A DNA stretch of 64,000 nucleotides from Rossellomorea vietnamensis (GTDB lineage Bacteria; Bacillota; Bacilli; Bacillales; Bacillaceae_B): contig NZ_CP104558.1 of NCBI RefSeq assembly GCF_025398035.1, positions 2,046,001-2,110,000 of the forward strand, given 5' to 3'. The position numbers and the translations under genes are program-made. The notes under the pieces are model-generated. The model was not told where the DNA came from and searched no databases. It saw nothing but the letters and a program-made list of their open reading frames with translations. How positions within the stretch are numbered: the stretch's first letter is position 1; every line of letters begins with the position of its first letter. Shown here piece after piece: positions 61,970 through 64,000 of this stretch.

Positions 61970-62266
61970 TCACCCCTCTCCTTTAAACCCCAATCCTATC
62001 TCCCCAAGCGCCTTCTTAAGCTTCGGAATCGACGACGGCCCCATTCCGTGAAATGCCAGAACCTCCTTCTCACTGAACCCAGCCAGTTCTTCAAGCGTCG
62101 TGATCCCGTTATTCGCCAACGCTCTTCTCGCCGGGCTTGAGAGCACAGATTGAAATCCTGTGTCAGGTTTCCGTTCTTTTTCACATACTGGACAGGTCGG
62201 ACAATCACTTTTTTTCACAAAGGTATGTCCGTTGTCACATATCTTCACGTTTTCCTTGAAAGTCAT
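61970..62266 (-). CDS. Small protein with zinc ribbon-like start and RNAP alpha-CTD-like helix-hairpin-helix
   Basis: The 98-residue protein has a Cys cluster near the start (KICDNGHTF, SDCPTCPVCEKE) that could bind zinc. SSPARRALANNGITTLEELAGFSEKEVLAFHGMGPSSIPKLKKALGEIGL at about 43-92 is the helix-hairpin-helix pattern of the RNA polymerase alpha C-terminal domain. DNA binding or transcription control is possible. It leads or shares an operon with two small membrane genes through ATGA overlaps. GAAAGGAGTGG precedes the start. Confidence 0.72.
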   Translation of the reverse strand: MTFKENVKICDNGHTFVKKSDCPTCPVCEKERKPDTGFQSVLSSPARRALANNGITTLEELAGFSEKEVLAFHGMGPSSIPKLKKALGEIGLGFKGEG

Positions 62267-62556
62267 GCTGCCACTCCTTTCTTCTCTCGCATCAGTGTCA
62301 ACGCATTTACTAGAATCGTGACGATGATCAGCACGGCAGAAGCGAACGCGACGGCTCCCGATGTATCCATGAGCGCCGACCAGTCCCCGATTTTGACCAG
62401 ATGATGGTGATAGAAAATCTGGAAGGAAAGAGACAGGGCGCACGCTCCCATGCTCATGACGGCAAGGCTGAGTTGATTTTTTCTAAATGTTACGAACGGA
62501 AGTGTCCACGCCAGAAGCCCAAGCAGCAGGCTGCCGACATTCAGCCAAACGATCAT
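62263..62556 (-). CDS. Small three-TM membrane protein
   Basis: The 97-residue protein has hydrophobic segments at about 3-23, 33-50 and 65-85. His-rich YHHHLVK lies between. No family is recognised. Both ends overlap neighbours by four bases (ATGA), a tightly coupled three-gene unit. Confidence 0.65.
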   Translation of the reverse strand: MIVWLNVGSLLLGLLAWTLPFVTFRKNQLSLAVMSMGACALSLSFQIFYHHHLVKIGDWSALMDTSGAVAFASAVLIIVTILVNALTLMREKKGVAA

Positions 62557-62750
62557 GCCATTTCCCCCTCTTTTACCTTATTCCTTGATCTCCACAACCA
62601 TGAAGTTAATAGGAGAACTACCCCAGCACACGTTGCAATCAGATGGTACCCAAGAAGATCTCCCGTTTTTATATATACAATCGCAAGCGTCCCACCAAAG
62701 ATGATCATAATGGAAAACGACAAGCGTATGAGATACGTATTTATTTTCAC
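62553..62750 (-). CDS. Small two-TM membrane protein
   Basis: The 65-residue protein has two membrane helices (about 8-27 and 36-54) and a basic linker. It is the first gene of the three-gene unit ending with the alpha-CTD-like protein. Function unknown. Confidence 0.6.
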   Translation of the reverse strand: MKINTYLIRLSFSIMIIFGGTLAIVYIKTGDLLGYHLIATCAGVVLLLTSWLWRSRNKVKEGEMA

Positions 62751-62848
62751 ATAATCCCCTCCTCCCCTTCATTATTCCAAAATATGTTAACCTATTCAAT
62801 CCTTTCCTCATGGTAAAATAGAAAATATAACCAAAGGAGTCTGGTAAT

Positions 62849-63754
62849 GTGAAATACATCATGATCGGGACGGCTTGTCTGATGGTCATCGGGATCATCG
62901 CAGGCACGTACTTTTTTGAAAAAGAACCTAAAGTAAGTCAACCGGAGACGGCGGAAATACGTGATCCCGGTCCCCCTCCACTTCAATCGGTGGATGAAAC
63001 GGCACCTGTAGGGTATTCGCTCCAACAGGATCAGCTGCAGATCACCTACAACCATGGAGAGAAGTGGATTCAAGTACCTGTAGAAAAGGAGAATTTATTC
63101 CAAGGGGAGTATGCCGGGAGTGAGGATGAGCTGATACCGGATAGCTATATCCTGACAGAAGATCTTACTGCCTTCTTATATGCACGTGATTATTCCGTCG
63201 ATAAAAGCGTCCAATTGCTTTTTTCAAAGGACAAAGGAAAGACATGGGAAGATGCCAAAGTCACACCCGCTTCTCCGCCCATCCGTTTCAGGAAGGTCGG
63301 CTTCCTCAATGAATCCTTCGGCTATGTGATTCTTTCTGCCGACCGGACGATGTCACAGGAAATGATCACGGTCTACTTATCCGAAGACGGCGGGAAGACG
63401 TGGAAAGAGATGCCGCGTCCTGACATCACCCGGCTCATCTATGACGGGGGCTTTGTCGACGAAGACACCGGTTTCCTCTCCTTCGGCATCCTTAACCCGG
63501 AAGAACCGGACCTGCATGTCACACAGGACGGGGGGAAATCGTGGAGCAAGGCAACGATGGAGATCCCGGATCAGTATAAAAGGATTTTTGTCATAGCGGA
63601 AATACCTTTCAAAGAAGAAGATCACCTGGCCGTCTACGTCAATCAAGGTACGAACGGTGACTATGAAGGCGGAAAAGTAAAAGGGAAATTCATCTCAGAT
63701 GATCAGGGAAGGACCTGGGCATTCCAGGAGGAGGTCCGGCCAGATGAAGACTAA
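62849..63754 (+). CDS. Membrane-anchored BNR-repeat / sialidase-like beta-propeller protein
   Basis: The 301-residue protein has an N-terminal anchor (IMIGTACLMVIGIIAGTYFF) and an exported domain with three Asp-box-like units: SKDKGKTWEDA, SEDGGKTWKEM, TQDGGKSWSKA, and SDDQGRTWAFQ near the end. Such repeats build beta-propellers. No sialidase catalytic triad is seen, so it may be a scaffold or ligand-binding protein. Start is GTG with AAAGGAG. It overlaps the next gene. Confidence 0.75.
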   Translation: MKYIMIGTACLMVIGIIAGTYFFEKEPKVSQPETAEIRDPGPPPLQSVDETAPVGYSLQQDQLQITYNHGEKWIQVPVEKENLFQGEYAGSEDELIPDSYILTEDLTAFLYARDYSVDKSVQLLFSKDKGKTWEDAKVTPASPPIRFRKVGFLNESFGYVILSADRTMSQEMITVYLSEDGGKTWKEMPRPDITRLIYDGGFVDEDTGFLSFGILNPEEPDLHVTQDGGKSWSKATMEIPDQYKRIFVIAEIPFKEEDHLAVYVNQGTNGDYEGGKVKGKFISDDQGRTWAFQEEVRPDED

Positions 63755-64000
63755 GAAACTAACCGGACGGATACTTTTCATCTTATCCATCGCACTGTTC
63801 ATTTTCCAGATGGGGTACCTCTTCCTTCACACATCATATGAATTGGAATACATCGATCATCGCCTATTCTATGCATTCAATATACTGATTGTGGCGGGCA
63901 TGGTCGTTTCTATCTTCCTCCTCTTTACCATTCCAAAAGCGTGGAAGATCGTCTCATACGTGACAGCAGGTATTCTTATCCTCCTTCAAGGGGGACTCAT
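63744..64000 (+). CDS. Multi-TM membrane protein (3' end outside window)
   Basis: ATG 63744 overlaps the BNR gene by 11 bases and follows GGAGGAGG. The 85 visible residues hold three hydrophobic segments (GRILFILSIALFIFQMGYLF; AFNILIVAGMVVSIFLLFTI; IVSYVTAGILILLQGG). The frame is open at the window end. No family is recognised. Confidence 0.65.
   Translation, partial: MKTKKLTGRILFILSIALFIFQMGYLFLHTSYELEYIDHRLFYAFNILIVAGMVVSIFLLFTIPKAWKIVSYVTAGILILLQGGL

Overview
The window is chromosomal DNA of an endospore-forming, aerobic Bacillaceae bacterium of moderate GC. The support is two complete Ger germinant-receptor operons, two collagen-like spore-surface-type proteins, a caa3-type cytochrome c oxidase operon, SigB- and SigG-type promoter matches, PerR-type boxes and strong AGGAGG ribosome binding sites. 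The general look recalls Bacillus sensu lato (Rossellomorea-like), but the species cannot be fixed from the sequence. I found no rRNA, tRNA, prophage, plasmid functions, cas genes or restriction system. Nearly everything is ordinary accessory or housekeeping content in short operons. The clear mobile element is one IS256-family insertion.

Layout. 0-13.3 kb: 5' part of a dihydroxyacetone kinase; an ECF42-type sigma factor with its DGPF protein and a DinB protein; adhA/adhR with MerR-type operators; three DinB proteins in all; a PadR-controlled two-part permease; PaiB; an ECF sigma/anti-sigma pair. 13.4-20.6 kb: a chemoreceptor with almost no sensor domain behind a 24-codon leader ORF, a YitT protein, collagen-like protein 1, a hydrolase, a phosphotransferase, RidA and an AlkD-type protein. 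20.6-34.8 kb: two ger operons (order A-C-B, opposite strands) flanking katG, an HTH-psd pair and a YdcZ-Crp-YdcZ operon. 34.9-46.5 kb: TetR-MFS, a stop-interrupted membrane gene, ahpCF, collagen-like protein 2, a PP2C phosphatase and several small genes. 46.6-53.8 kb: general-stress-type genes (DUF3243, a PAS-STAS protein, twin KGG proteins, two SigB-type promoters) around the caa3 operon. 53.9-64 kb: an MFS gene, an operon rich in tiny membrane proteins, a thioesterase pair, a LysR regulator, IS256, a GNAT protein, an alpha-CTD-like operon and a BNR-like protein running off the window.

Functional links. katG and ahpCF both carry PerR-type boxes and would form the peroxide defence. Several regulator-target units look autoregulated because palindromes overlap their promoters: PadR-permease, TetR-MFS, AdhR-AdhA, HTH-psd. 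The ger operons and collagen-like proteins belong to spore biology.

The most unusual content is intergenic. (1) A composite element of about 186 bp, made of four short palindromes at conserved spacing (spacers 29-40-31), occurs twice in opposite orientation, 30 kb apart. The second copy is split by the IS256 element, whose 8-bp target duplication lets the original be restored. (2) A family of about 70-bp nested inverted repeats built on GGGGACGGTTCT sits beside stop codons throughout the first 17 kb. Related families built on GGGACAGGT and GGGACGGACC replace it in later parts of the window, and the last core also lies inside four coding genes. Some of these repeats supply the C-terminal residues of proteins. 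I do not recognise a published name for either group.
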